NCBI GenBank assembly: GCA_024635465.1
Contig: JAGXIS010000035.1
Coordinates: forward strand, 1-7,211
Direction of reading: 5' to 3'
Origin: Bacteroidota bacterium
GTDB taxonomy: Bacteria > Bacteroidota > Rhodothermia > Balneolales > Balneolaceae
Length of the DNA stretch: 7,211 nucleotides
Position numbers and translations under genes: made by a program. The notes below the pieces were generated by a model that made no database searches, was not told where the DNA came from, and saw only the letters and a list, made by a program, of their open reading frames with translations. Below, in pieces: positions 1 through 6,304 of the stretch (positions within the stretch are counted from its first letter, which is position 1; every line of letters starts with the position of its first letter).

Positions 1-429
1 ATCATCGGGTTGCAACCCGAGCTTAATATACTCGTTAGGCATGATCGGAGTTTGAAGCTCAAATCTGTTGATTTTCTGCCATTCAGAGGGTGCTCTTCCG
101 TTGATTTTTTCAATTGAGTGAACATGTCGGTTCCCACTTTGATCCTGTTCAAATTCCCCCTCCATCACTAAACCGGAGCGTAAGTCATGCAACTTCACCT
201 CTTCCGGTTTGAAAAACGGGTCCTTTGGATCATAACTAAATTCAAAGTCAATACGTCTTATAAATCCATATCCCTTTTCATTGATCTCCAATACACCGTT
301 GTATCTTCCCCCAATTCTTGTTTGCTGATTATGATGAAACTGGGGTACAAAGATATTCTTAGAATTCCCCTTATTTTTATTGGGCTTTTTATTAGTATTA
401 CGCCCTTTATTTTTGCGTGAACGTGCCAT
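1..429 (-). CDS. rho: Transcription termination factor Rho, N-terminal part (runs off the window)
   Basis: This is the first 143 codons of Rho, the hexameric RNA-dependent ATPase that ends transcription; the ATPase domain lies beyond the window edge. Residues about 43-125 match the cold-shock-like primary RNA-binding domain: NGVLEI, the RNP1-like GYGFIR (53-58), DPFFKPEEVKLHDLRSG (70-86), then a KINGRAPSEW segment and FELQTPIMPNEYIKLG, a characteristic Rho junction. The ATG at 429 is well supported because an in-frame TAA lies only three codons upstream (441-439), with no alternative start between. The protein therefore lacks the N-terminal helical domain found in E. coli Rho and begins with a basic, Asn-rich tail (residues 1-25). 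There is no Shine-Dalgarno sequence, as is common in Bacteroidota. It is separated from the upstream TPR gene by 171 bp containing a hairpin, so it probably has its own promoter. The identification is by motif recognition and is strong despite the truncation. Confidence 0.93.
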   Translation of the reverse strand, partial: MARSRKNKGRNTNKKPNKNKGNSKNIFVPQFHHNQQTRIGGRYNGVLEINEKGYGFIRRIDFEFSYDPKDPFFKPEEVKLHDLRSGLVMEGEFEQDQSGNRHVHSIEKINGRAPSEWQKINRFELQTPIMPNEYIKLGLQPDD

Positions 430-468
430 GCACTGAAATTAACGTTTGTTTATTTTATTACGTGATGA

Positions 469-494
469 CTCTGAAAAACATTTTTTAAACAGAG
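469..494 (-). promoter_or_regulatory. Imperfect hairpin in the rho 5' leader
   Basis: On the + strand CTCTG (469-473) plus AAAAA (474-478) can pair with TTTTT (482-486) and CAGAG (490-494). This leaves a three-base loop (479-481) and a three-base bulge (487-489). It sits 40 bases before the rho start. Because the inner part is only A-T pairs, it may be chance in AT-rich DNA. Rho genes in some bacteria are controlled by their own product in the leader, which is why it is recorded. No convincing Bacteroidota-type promoter (TTTG ... TAnnTTTG) was found between 430 and 600. Confidence 0.2.
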
Positions 495-535
495 CTTTCC
501 TGAATATAGACGAGTAGTAGTGAAATAAGGTAAAG

Positions 536-566
536 AGAGAGTGATATCCATTTGATATCACTCTTT
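536..566 (-). terminator. Probable transcription terminator after the TPR gene
   Basis: A perfect 11-bp inverted repeat, AGAGTGATATC (538-548) and GATATCACTCT (554-564), encloses a five-base loop. One A-T and one G-T pair can extend the stem outwards. It lies 37 bases after the TPR gene stop and about 110 bases before rho. On the minus strand the stem is followed by CTCTTTA, a weak U-tract, so termination efficiency is uncertain. Its position at the end of a closely spaced gene run supports the terminator call. Confidence 0.65.
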
Positions 567-600
567 AAAAGATAAGGAAGGAATATAGTCGAATCAAAAA

Positions 601-1917
601 TTATCGAACTGTTGTTGATTCATCAATCCAAGCGTAACACTCATTGATGTTATTTCCAACCCGGATCGTATCACCGGCTTCCCAACCTCTAAAAAATTTG
701 TCTTCTGCCGAAGGCAATGCAGGCGTATATGTTCTGAGTTCTCTCGAAACAGCATTTGCTGATGAAGAATCCACAGATCTCGCTCTATTAAGATAATCAA
801 TTACGAGCCAGTAGACGGATCTGTCGTCGCGGTCCATTTGTCGGCCGGAAGTACATTGTGAAATTGCTGATGCATAAATCCGTGCAATTCTTATGTAGGG
901 TTCTCCCCAGCTTTGATCTATTTGACTCGCTTGTCTTGCCAATCGTCTTGCTGTCTGCAAATTACCTGCATTTTGGTGAAGTTCAGAGATCTCAAGAAGC
1001 AAGTTCTTCTGAACTTCATCATCATCTGTAATTTCAGCCGCTTCATTTAAATAACCAATCGCTGCATTGGTTTGACCATCTGCTTTTGCGAAATCAGCCA
1101 ATCGTCGAATATTTTCAAACGAGGCCTCCATATCATACAACATTTCTGCAAACTCAATAGCTTTCGCACGATCGCCAGAAGTTACGTACATAGTAGCAAG
1201 CTCTGAAATAATCTCCATATCTTCGGGATTGTTTTCAAGTCTGCCTTCAAGAAATTCAATTCTTTCTTCGGGATTCGTGAAGAGTTCATTCCTGACTTCA
1301 TTCATCGCAGCAATCAAATCAGAACTGGCTAATGGCTCAGCGATTTCAATCATCTCTAAAGCTTCATCTCTTCTTTCATCAGAAACGTACTGATCTAATA
1401 AAATCTGAATATAGTATCCATCACCGGCCTGTGTTAAGCGCTCAGGATCTAACTCGAATGCTGTTTCATAATCCTGATAGGCAAGATCCATACCATTTTC
1501 GATCTGTTCCTGATACTCCTGATAAAATCGACCTCGGTTAAAATGCCATGTATAATAGTCAATTTGTTCTTCATCAAACGTTTCAAATGCAACGTCATAG
1601 ATTATAGCAGCTGAATCAAGATAGGCAGAACTCATTGTAGGATCTGTCACAACTTTTGATAATTCAGCATAAACAGTAACCATACGTTCAAACTGTCTGG
1701 GTAGCTCAAATCGATTGTAACCCTGAATTGTCGCAGGTTTTTTTTCAAGCATCCAGCTACCGTACGTACGTGCCATCTCCCAATCTCCTGTTCTAAAATT
1801 CTCATAGAAAATGGAGTAGGCCTGTAGTTCACTCATCCCATAGGGTGGTTCACTCTGTGAATGAGCCACTGAGGTTGCTGCGATAAGGAGTGTGATTGCT
1901 AATATGTACTTTTTCAT
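601..1917 (-). CDS. Exported tetratricopeptide-repeat protein with a conserved C-terminal module
   Basis: This 438-residue protein has a signal peptide (MKK, hydrophobic stretch 4-18, probable cleavage after AHS at 20), so it probably acts in the periplasm. The mature part is almost all alpha-helical. TPR-like helical pairs are visible around 121-158 (ending AFELDPE), 216-265 (LENNPEDMEIISELATMY), 268-300 and 302-350 (ASQIDQSWGEPYIRIARIY). Residues about 355-438 form a module I associate with Bacteroidota TPR proteins: DRDDRSVYWLVIDYLNRA, a Pro/Glu/Asp plus FF motif (PSAEDKFF, 402-409), a GD-containing turn and an ending of CYAW...ESTTVR. The only two cysteines, C355 and C427, bracket this module and could form a disulfide. 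The gene starts 53 bp after the outer-membrane protein gene and precedes a probable terminator, so it looks like the last gene of the unit. The precise function is unknown; TPR proteins usually act as scaffolds in complexes. Confidence 0.85.
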   Translation of the reverse strand: MKKYILAITLLIAATSVAHSQSEPPYGMSELQAYSIFYENFRTGDWEMARTYGSWMLEKKPATIQGYNRFELPRQFERMVTVYAELSKVVTDPTMSSAYLDSAAIIYDVAFETFDEEQIDYYTWHFNRGRFYQEYQEQIENGMDLAYQDYETAFELDPERLTQAGDGYYIQILLDQYVSDERRDEALEMIEIAEPLASSDLIAAMNEVRNELFTNPEERIEFLEGRLENNPEDMEIISELATMYVTSGDRAKAIEFAEMLYDMEASFENIRRLADFAKADGQTNAAIGYLNEAAEITDDDEVQKNLLLEISELHQNAGNLQTARRLARQASQIDQSWGEPYIRIARIYASAISQCTSGRQMDRDDRSVYWLVIDYLNRARSVDSSSANAVSRELRTYTPALPSAEDKFFRGWEAGDTIRVGNNINECYAWIDESTTVR

Positions 1918-1970
1918 GATTCTATCTTTAGTTTCAGTAATGTAAAAAAACTTTTATTACCTCAAAATTA

Positions 1971-3290
1971 TTATTGAAATCTTTGACGTATAAACATCAT
2001 TTCTGCCAGATTCAGGGATAATTTAAAACCCCATATATTCTCTTTAACTAGATTCAGGGATTCTGTTCCCCTAATTCCATAATGAATACTTAAATCTATC
2101 GAGGAAGCAGATTGAACAGACATTAATCCGAAACCTGCGTTAAAATAGATGGTTTCAATATTTTCACCATTAATTTCGAGATTACCCGTATCATAGGTCA
2201 CGCCGGTACTATACTTCATTCTGGATAAAAACCCCCCCCTTTGATCGGAGCGATATGGATGATATTGAATTCCAAACCCGGCTCTTGCACGATCTTTGTA
2301 AAGATTTTGTTGATTTGTATCAAAACTGTAAAGAGCATCACTCCATTGTTGGAGTAATAATTCGGCACCTACGTTAATAAAACGGTTTAAATTATACGTA
2401 AGTCCGGTATTAAATTCCAATGGCAACTTTATTGTACCGTTTCTGTTTGGGGAGTTTTCATTATAATCCACTAGAATACGCTGATCATTAACAGCTCTGA
2501 AAGCTGTAACCTTTTGCTCTGCTTCGATCTCCACGGGCAGTGAAAGTGTTGCCCCAAAACTTAACTGATCTTCACTGCCAAAAATGTTTTGAGTGAAAGC
2601 ATAGAGTCCAAATCGGTGTCCAAAGCTATAACCTTCTTTTTTTCTCTCAAAATTGACAGCCCTATATTGAATGTCGGTAAACTCAGGCACTACTGTTTCA
2701 TTCATTGAGAGAAGGTTAGCAGAAAAAGCATATCCAACTAAGATCTGATTTGTAAGTGCAAAACCAATACCTGATTCAAACCGGTTCACTCCACCCGTAC
2801 CGTTCGTTGTAAAATCGTAGCGTACTGAATTTGCCAAACCGGGCAGTGGATTATAGAGCCCACTGCTTATTTTTCTAAAATCACCTCTGGTCATCGGGGT
2901 AATGGAACCGGAAATTGCCAATCGATTTTTTATGATTGGAAATGTGATTTGAAATTGATCAATTCCAAAAAATGCATTTCTTGTAGAGCTGTTGAAATCT
3001 GCTGAATATATATTACTTAAACCTGCAGACAGGTTAGCCTGAGTAAAATTCGCTAATCCCCAATGGGCCGGATTAGCAATATTTGTAGAAAAAGCACTGA
3101 AATTTGAAACTCCACTCAAGCCCATTCCCATTGAAAAGGGTGAAAAATAATCAACAGGGCTCCCAAACCCAATCCCGGAGTAAAAAGAACCGGTACTTGC
3201 TAAATTGTCATTTTGGGCTTGTACAGTCGTTACTGCAAATAATCCTACAAGCAGTATCAGGATCAATTTATATCTAGTCACTCTTTTCAT
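1971..3290 (-). CDS. Probable outer-membrane beta-barrel protein, FadL/OMPP1-like
   Basis: This 439-residue product has a clear signal peptide: basic MKRVTRYK, a hydrophobic core at 9-22 and probable cleavage after VQA (25). The mature sequence is made of alternating short beta-strands rich in Gly, Asn, Ser and aromatic residues, as in outer-membrane barrels. Near the start, the pattern SMGMGLSGVSNF...NIANPAHWG (53-78) resembles the GMGGAG...NPA region of FadL/OMPP1 hydrophobic-compound transporters. The last strands, such as SIDLSIHYGIRG and WGFKLSLNLAEMMFI, fit a closing barrel. The start codon is one base after the lipoprotein stop (TAAtATG), so the two are probably translated together and may work together at the outer membrane. 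The substrate cannot be read from sequence; a FadL-like lipid transporter or another Bacteroidota barrel family of unknown role both remain possible. Confidence 0.75.
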   Translation of the reverse strand: MKRVTRYKLILILLVGLFAVTTVQAQNDNLASTGSFYSGIGFGSPVDYFSPFSMGMGLSGVSNFSAFSTNIANPAHWGLANFTQANLSAGLSNIYSADFNSSTRNAFFGIDQFQITFPIIKNRLAISGSITPMTRGDFRKISSGLYNPLPGLANSVRYDFTTNGTGGVNRFESGIGFALTNQILVGYAFSANLLSMNETVVPEFTDIQYRAVNFERKKEGYSFGHRFGLYAFTQNIFGSEDQLSFGATLSLPVEIEAEQKVTAFRAVNDQRILVDYNENSPNRNGTIKLPLEFNTGLTYNLNRFINVGAELLLQQWSDALYSFDTNQQNLYKDRARAGFGIQYHPYRSDQRGGFLSRMKYSTGVTYDTGNLEINGENIETIYFNAGFGLMSVQSASSIDLSIHYGIRGTESLNLVKENIWGFKLSLNLAEMMFIRQRFQ

Positions 3291-3291
3291 A

Positions 3292-4575
3292 TTACTTAAT
3301 GAACGTAATTACAATTCGGGGTCTCAACTCTTCAGATGCATTCAGATCATAAAACTGCGTAGAGTATAGCAGGCCATTTGGTATTTGAGTTGTTAAAAAA
3401 AGTTTATCATCAAAATTTTCACCATAAACCCGATTTAAAACATACTGAGTAATATCAACTAAAAAGACATCTTCATCATCTTCGTTGATTCTGAAAAAAT
3501 CAGGATCTTCTATAAATACTTCTGCCATGATATCGCTTGGTTTCTCTTCAAAAACATGCAACTGAACAATGTCCGGACTTATTCTTTCAAAATCAGGCTG
3601 GAGCTGTTCAGCATTATTATTTTTTGTCAGTACAAGAGTAGCATTTGAAATATTTCGCGAAGATAATTGATCAGCAGATAAATCGGGAATCAGTTCCAAA
3701 ATTGACTCTGTGTTATGAAGTGTAAATCCGGAATTCTGATCCGGGATATCTGTTCTTAGAAAAGATGCCCCCCAATCGCGAAGACCCAAATCAGTAACTT
3801 CATCATCGTCATTCTCATCAACCGGTGAGTTAACAATAAATCGGGTTATCTCAAGTTCGGGATCATCCGGGTCACTGCCGGTTCTCAAAAAACGTAGACT
3901 TTGGTTGGTTTCGGATGGGACAATAGCGAGACCGGGAAAATTATTCCGATAAATGGAATCGCGATCAGCAGCTTCACTGTTATAAAAATCAGCAAATTTT
4001 CGGGTCCATTCTTCACTCAAATCTACAGTAACAACCTGTTCATCTTGCATTTGAAATTCGCCGACTTCGACGGAGCGATCCACATCGATATCCATGTTAT
4101 ATCGAAGTTGATTACCTCTCCATAATTCGCCAACCTCGTATATTTTAAATTCAGAAGTGGCAGATCTATCACCAAAAATTTCATCTCTGAACTCTAATCG
4201 AAGCTGCATATTATCATCGTCTTGAATGGACTCAAGATCTCCCCGGATGATTACCGGTTTGATAAGGGCAACAGATTCGATCGTGCCGTAAAGCGGATCG
4301 TCAACATAACCCACCGATGTGTTTGATAAACGCCCGGAAAAGGTATTCTCGTTGAAATTATTAATTTCATTGAATCCGACTGTCTGGCTGTCGATACCAT
4401 CGTCGTTTGGAATAATATCAGTGCCTAATGAACCTCCAGACTCACAACCCATAAAGGGGAAAGTGATCGTCAGAAGAAGAAAGGCAGCGATCATTAATCG
4501 GCTGCCTTTGTTCGACAATATTTTATTTATTTTGGGTTCAGGAAATAATTGAAATGCGTTCAATTTATTGATCAT
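3292..4575 (-). CDS. DUF4270-type lipoprotein
   Basis: This exported lipoprotein resembles the Bacteroidota family DUF4270, whose function is unknown. Numbered from the start used here (427 residues), a hydrophobic run MIAAFLLLTITFPFMG (28-43) ends in a lipobox with Cys44, followed by ESGGSLGTDIIPND. That is typical of the family, as are GYVDDPLYGTIES (89-101) and the closing strand ELRPRIVITF. The mature part is beta-rich and very acidic, with clusters near 252-262 and 364-370. The start is uncertain. ATG at 4575 overlaps the GT5 stop by 11 bp and is preferred; ATG at 4620 would add 15 residues and overlap by 56 bp. TTG at 4518 would give a more ordinary 24-residue signal peptide with a basic front end (SNKGSR). 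The stop is one base before the outer-membrane protein start. Its lipid anchor and neighbours suggest work at the outer or inner membrane surface. Confidence 0.8.
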   Translation of the reverse strand: MINKLNAFQLFPEPKINKILSNKGSRLMIAAFLLLTITFPFMGCESGGSLGTDIIPNDDGIDSQTVGFNEINNFNENTFSGRLSNTSVGYVDDPLYGTIESVALIKPVIIRGDLESIQDDDNMQLRLEFRDEIFGDRSATSEFKIYEVGELWRGNQLRYNMDIDVDRSVEVGEFQMQDEQVVTVDLSEEWTRKFADFYNSEAADRDSIYRNNFPGLAIVPSETNQSLRFLRTGSDPDDPELEITRFIVNSPVDENDDDEVTDLGLRDWGASFLRTDIPDQNSGFTLHNTESILELIPDLSADQLSSRNISNATLVLTKNNNAEQLQPDFERISPDIVQLHVFEEKPSDIMAEVFIEDPDFFRINEDDEDVFLVDITQYVLNRVYGENFDDKLFLTTQIPNGLLYSTQFYDLNASEELRPRIVITFIK

Positions 4576-5371
4576 CTCCTGCAATCGTTCGGTAGTAATC
4601 TGCAAATTTTTTCGATACATCTTCGGGCGAACCCTGTATTTTAGTCGGGTTAATATTTAATTCTTTAAATAGATCATCAAATTGACCTGTGAGATGGTTA
4701 CCTGTTACAACGTGATCACTATATTTTAGTCCAATCTTTAACGTGTCAACACCACCATTTTCAGTCAATGAATCTATGTCAACATCTTCCGGAAGCCCAA
4801 GAAGCTTCAAAATATTGGAGCTATCAGAAGTTCCTTTATTTTCCGGGTGATGTAAACTGTAAACAATCTTTGTATTCTTAAATATACTTTCGTCTTTATA
4901 CTTTGTGCGAACCAATAAGGGTATTAAACCTGCGGGCCAATCGTGACAGTGAATAATATCCGGTTCCCATCCAAGGCTAATAACTGTTTCAAGTACTCCT
5001 TTATTGTAGAAAGTAAGACGTTCGTCGTTGTCTTCATAAAATTCGTCCGTTTTAGGATTTGTAAAGAGTCCTTTTCTCTTGAAATACTTATCGTTGTCCA
5101 AGAAGTATACCTGAAGTTTGGCATTCGGTATACTGGCAACTTTTATTTTCATAGTGTCGACGTTCTCTCCCACTTCGACTTTAATTCCGGACAGACGAAT
5201 CACTTCATGAAGTCTGTTTCTCCTATCATTGATAGTACCGTACTTTGGTAAGAGAATTCTTATTTCAAAACCCTGATCCTGAAGTGATGCGGGTAAAAAC
5301 CGAAGCAAATCAGCTGTGTATGTCATTCTTGCAAAAGGGGCAATTTCGGCAGCTGCGTATAAAATTTTCAT
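4565..5371 (-). CDS. GT5-only glycogen/starch synthase-like protein (Bacteroidota short form)
   Basis: The 268 residues correspond to the N-terminal (GT5) half of glycogen synthase. The start MKILYAAAEIAPFA, the LPKYG turn (41-45), INDRRNRLHEVIRLSG (47-62), DNDERLTFYNKGVLE (114-128) and IIHCHDWPAGLIPLL (139-153) all fit. The C-terminal Rossmann domain that completes the nucleotide-sugar site is absent: full GlgA is about 480 residues and this protein ends after GNHLTGQ. Aligned without gaps to E. coli GlgA, the KTGGLAD loop (15-21) reads RMTYTAD here. The essential lysine is thus Arg and the Gly-Gly pair is Thr-Tyr, while the HxHDW motif (141-145) is kept. Ordinary glycogen synthase activity therefore looks unlikely; a regulatory or binding role, or activity with a partner, is possible. 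No signal peptide is seen, so it is probably cytoplasmic. It starts 23 bp after the ComA-like gene and overlaps the lipoprotein gene; I recall this GT5-DUF4270 pairing in many Bacteroidota. Confidence 0.82.
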   Translation of the reverse strand: MKILYAAAEIAPFARMTYTADLLRFLPASLQDQGFEIRILLPKYGTINDRRNRLHEVIRLSGIKVEVGENVDTMKIKVASIPNAKLQVYFLDNDKYFKRKGLFTNPKTDEFYEDNDERLTFYNKGVLETVISLGWEPDIIHCHDWPAGLIPLLVRTKYKDESIFKNTKIVYSLHHPENKGTSDSSNILKLLGLPEDVDIDSLTENGGVDTLKIGLKYSDHVVTGNHLTGQFDDLFKELNINPTKIQGSPEDVSKKFADYYRTIAGDDQ

Positions 5372-5394
5372 AACTATTTAATCTTTATCGGGAT

Positions 5395-6219
5395 TTATAA
5401 TATGTTTTTTGAACCGTTGTGCTTACTGTCAGGATTTAGCGATTTTATCTCTTCTTCATCAACAGTATAAAAATCAAAGAGTGTGTCACTCCTTAATCCC
5501 AATCTGAGTGTTTCAACTGAAATCACCTCAGCGGGTTCGATATTTCCCAAATTTACATTGGTTCCAAACTTCTTAATGAACCAACACTGTTGCTCTTTTC
5601 TGGGAGCTTCAAAAATCAACTGTTCAACGGGTATTTGATCTGCAATCTCATCAATCAAACCGGATCGGATCTCACCGTTAGGCCTGAATACACCAACGGT
5701 TCCGGATTCACGTGCTTCACAAATCACTTTCCATGCACCGGATTCTAACTCTGCATTGATCATCTTCACCCATTTGTAAGGGGGCATGATATCATCCGGG
5801 TTTTTACTTCCAACTTCTGAAAGAACAACAAAATCCTTACTTAAATCTTTAATGATATCATTCTTTCTCTTATCAGACAGCCAAATAGTACCGTTCGATA
5901 CTTCAAGATAGCTTACATTATGATCTTGAAGTAATTTAACATACTCATCCAACTGATCTCTGAGCATAAATGCTTCGAAGAGTGTACCTCCGAAATATAC
6001 AGGGATATCATATGATTTATAAACGTCAAGCTTTTCGCTTAGTTTATTTGTTACCAGCGATGTTCCCCATCCCAATTTAACAATATCCGTATATTCAGCG
6101 GCTACTTCACAAAAATCTTCAGCTTGTCGAATACTGTAACCTTTGTCGAGAGCGAGCGTTATTCCGTTGTTTCTTGGCTTCGATGTTCTCTTGGGTAGAT
6201 GATTCAATTGATAAGACAT
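5395..6219 (-). CDS. comA: Phosphosulfolactate synthase (ComA) family protein
   Basis: ComA adds sulfite to phosphoenolpyruvate to give (2R)-3-phosphosulfolactate, the first committed step of coenzyme M synthesis in methanogens; bacteria use relatives for sulfolactate or other sulfonates. The 274 residues match the usual length and form an expected TIM barrel. Family signatures run in order: KPRNNGITLALDKG (14-27), DIVKLGWGTS (45-54), FGGTLFE (76-82), YLEVSNGTIWLS (104-115), LSEVGSKN (133-140), CEARESGTVGVF (167-178), IFEAPRKEQQCWFIKKFG (202-219) and NVNLGNI (221-227). The acidic tail (VDEEEIKSLNPDSKHNGS) is probably lineage-specific. It appears to open the unit leading to the GT5 gene. Upstream, GGTGA immediately precedes the ATG, a poorly spaced Shine-Dalgarno at best. 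The plant relative HSA32 shows the fold can serve other roles, so the reaction is inferred from family membership; the family assignment itself is firm. Confidence 0.88.
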   Translation of the reverse strand: MSYQLNHLPKRTSKPRNNGITLALDKGYSIRQAEDFCEVAAEYTDIVKLGWGTSLVTNKLSEKLDVYKSYDIPVYFGGTLFEAFMLRDQLDEYVKLLQDHNVSYLEVSNGTIWLSDKRKNDIIKDLSKDFVVLSEVGSKNPDDIMPPYKWVKMINAELESGAWKVICEARESGTVGVFRPNGEIRSGLIDEIADQIPVEQLIFEAPRKEQQCWFIKKFGTNVNLGNIEPAEVISVETLRLGLRSDTLFDFYTVDEEEIKSLNPDSKHNGSKNIL

Positions 6220-6261
6220 TCACCAGAGTTATAAGTTTTCAATCATAACAAGATACGAAAC

Positions 6262-6283
6262 GATGCTTTTATTAAAAAGCATC
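6262..6283 (-). terminator. Possible weak terminator after malQ
   Basis: A perfect 9-bp inverted repeat, GATGCTTTT (6262-6270) and AAAAGCATC (6275-6283), has a four-base loop. It lies in the 85-bp gap between malQ and the ComA-like gene, starting 21 bases after the malQ stop. On the minus strand the stem is followed by GTTTCGTATCTT, which is only partly U-rich. It may end malQ transcripts or allow partial read-through. The rest of the gap shows no confident promoter. Confidence 0.5.
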
Positions 6284-6304
6284 AATACAGGAACCGATTT
6301 ATAT

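Noticed and set aside
187..420. 77-codon plus-strand open frame with a hydrophobic C-terminal end
   Set aside because: It lies entirely antisense to the start of rho, whose protein sequence is clearly conserved; the hydrophobic look comes from the complement of Lys/Asn-rich codons.
1918..1970. Possible Bacteroidota promoter in the 53-bp gap before the TPR gene
   Set aside because: TTTTG and TACATTAC occur with about the right spacing, but the downstream box differs from TAnnTTTG at two of its four key bases in an AT-rich stretch; too weak to annotate.
4943..5251. 102-codon plus-strand open frame
   Set aside because: It is antisense to conserved parts of the GT5 gene, has no recognisable domain and no start signal; it is a shadow frame.
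4565..5371. Frameshift or truncation pseudogene of full-length glgA
   Set aside because: The frame is clean, the length fits the short Bacteroidota family as I know it, and the next gene overlaps its stop with no leftover GT1-domain coding sequence downstream.
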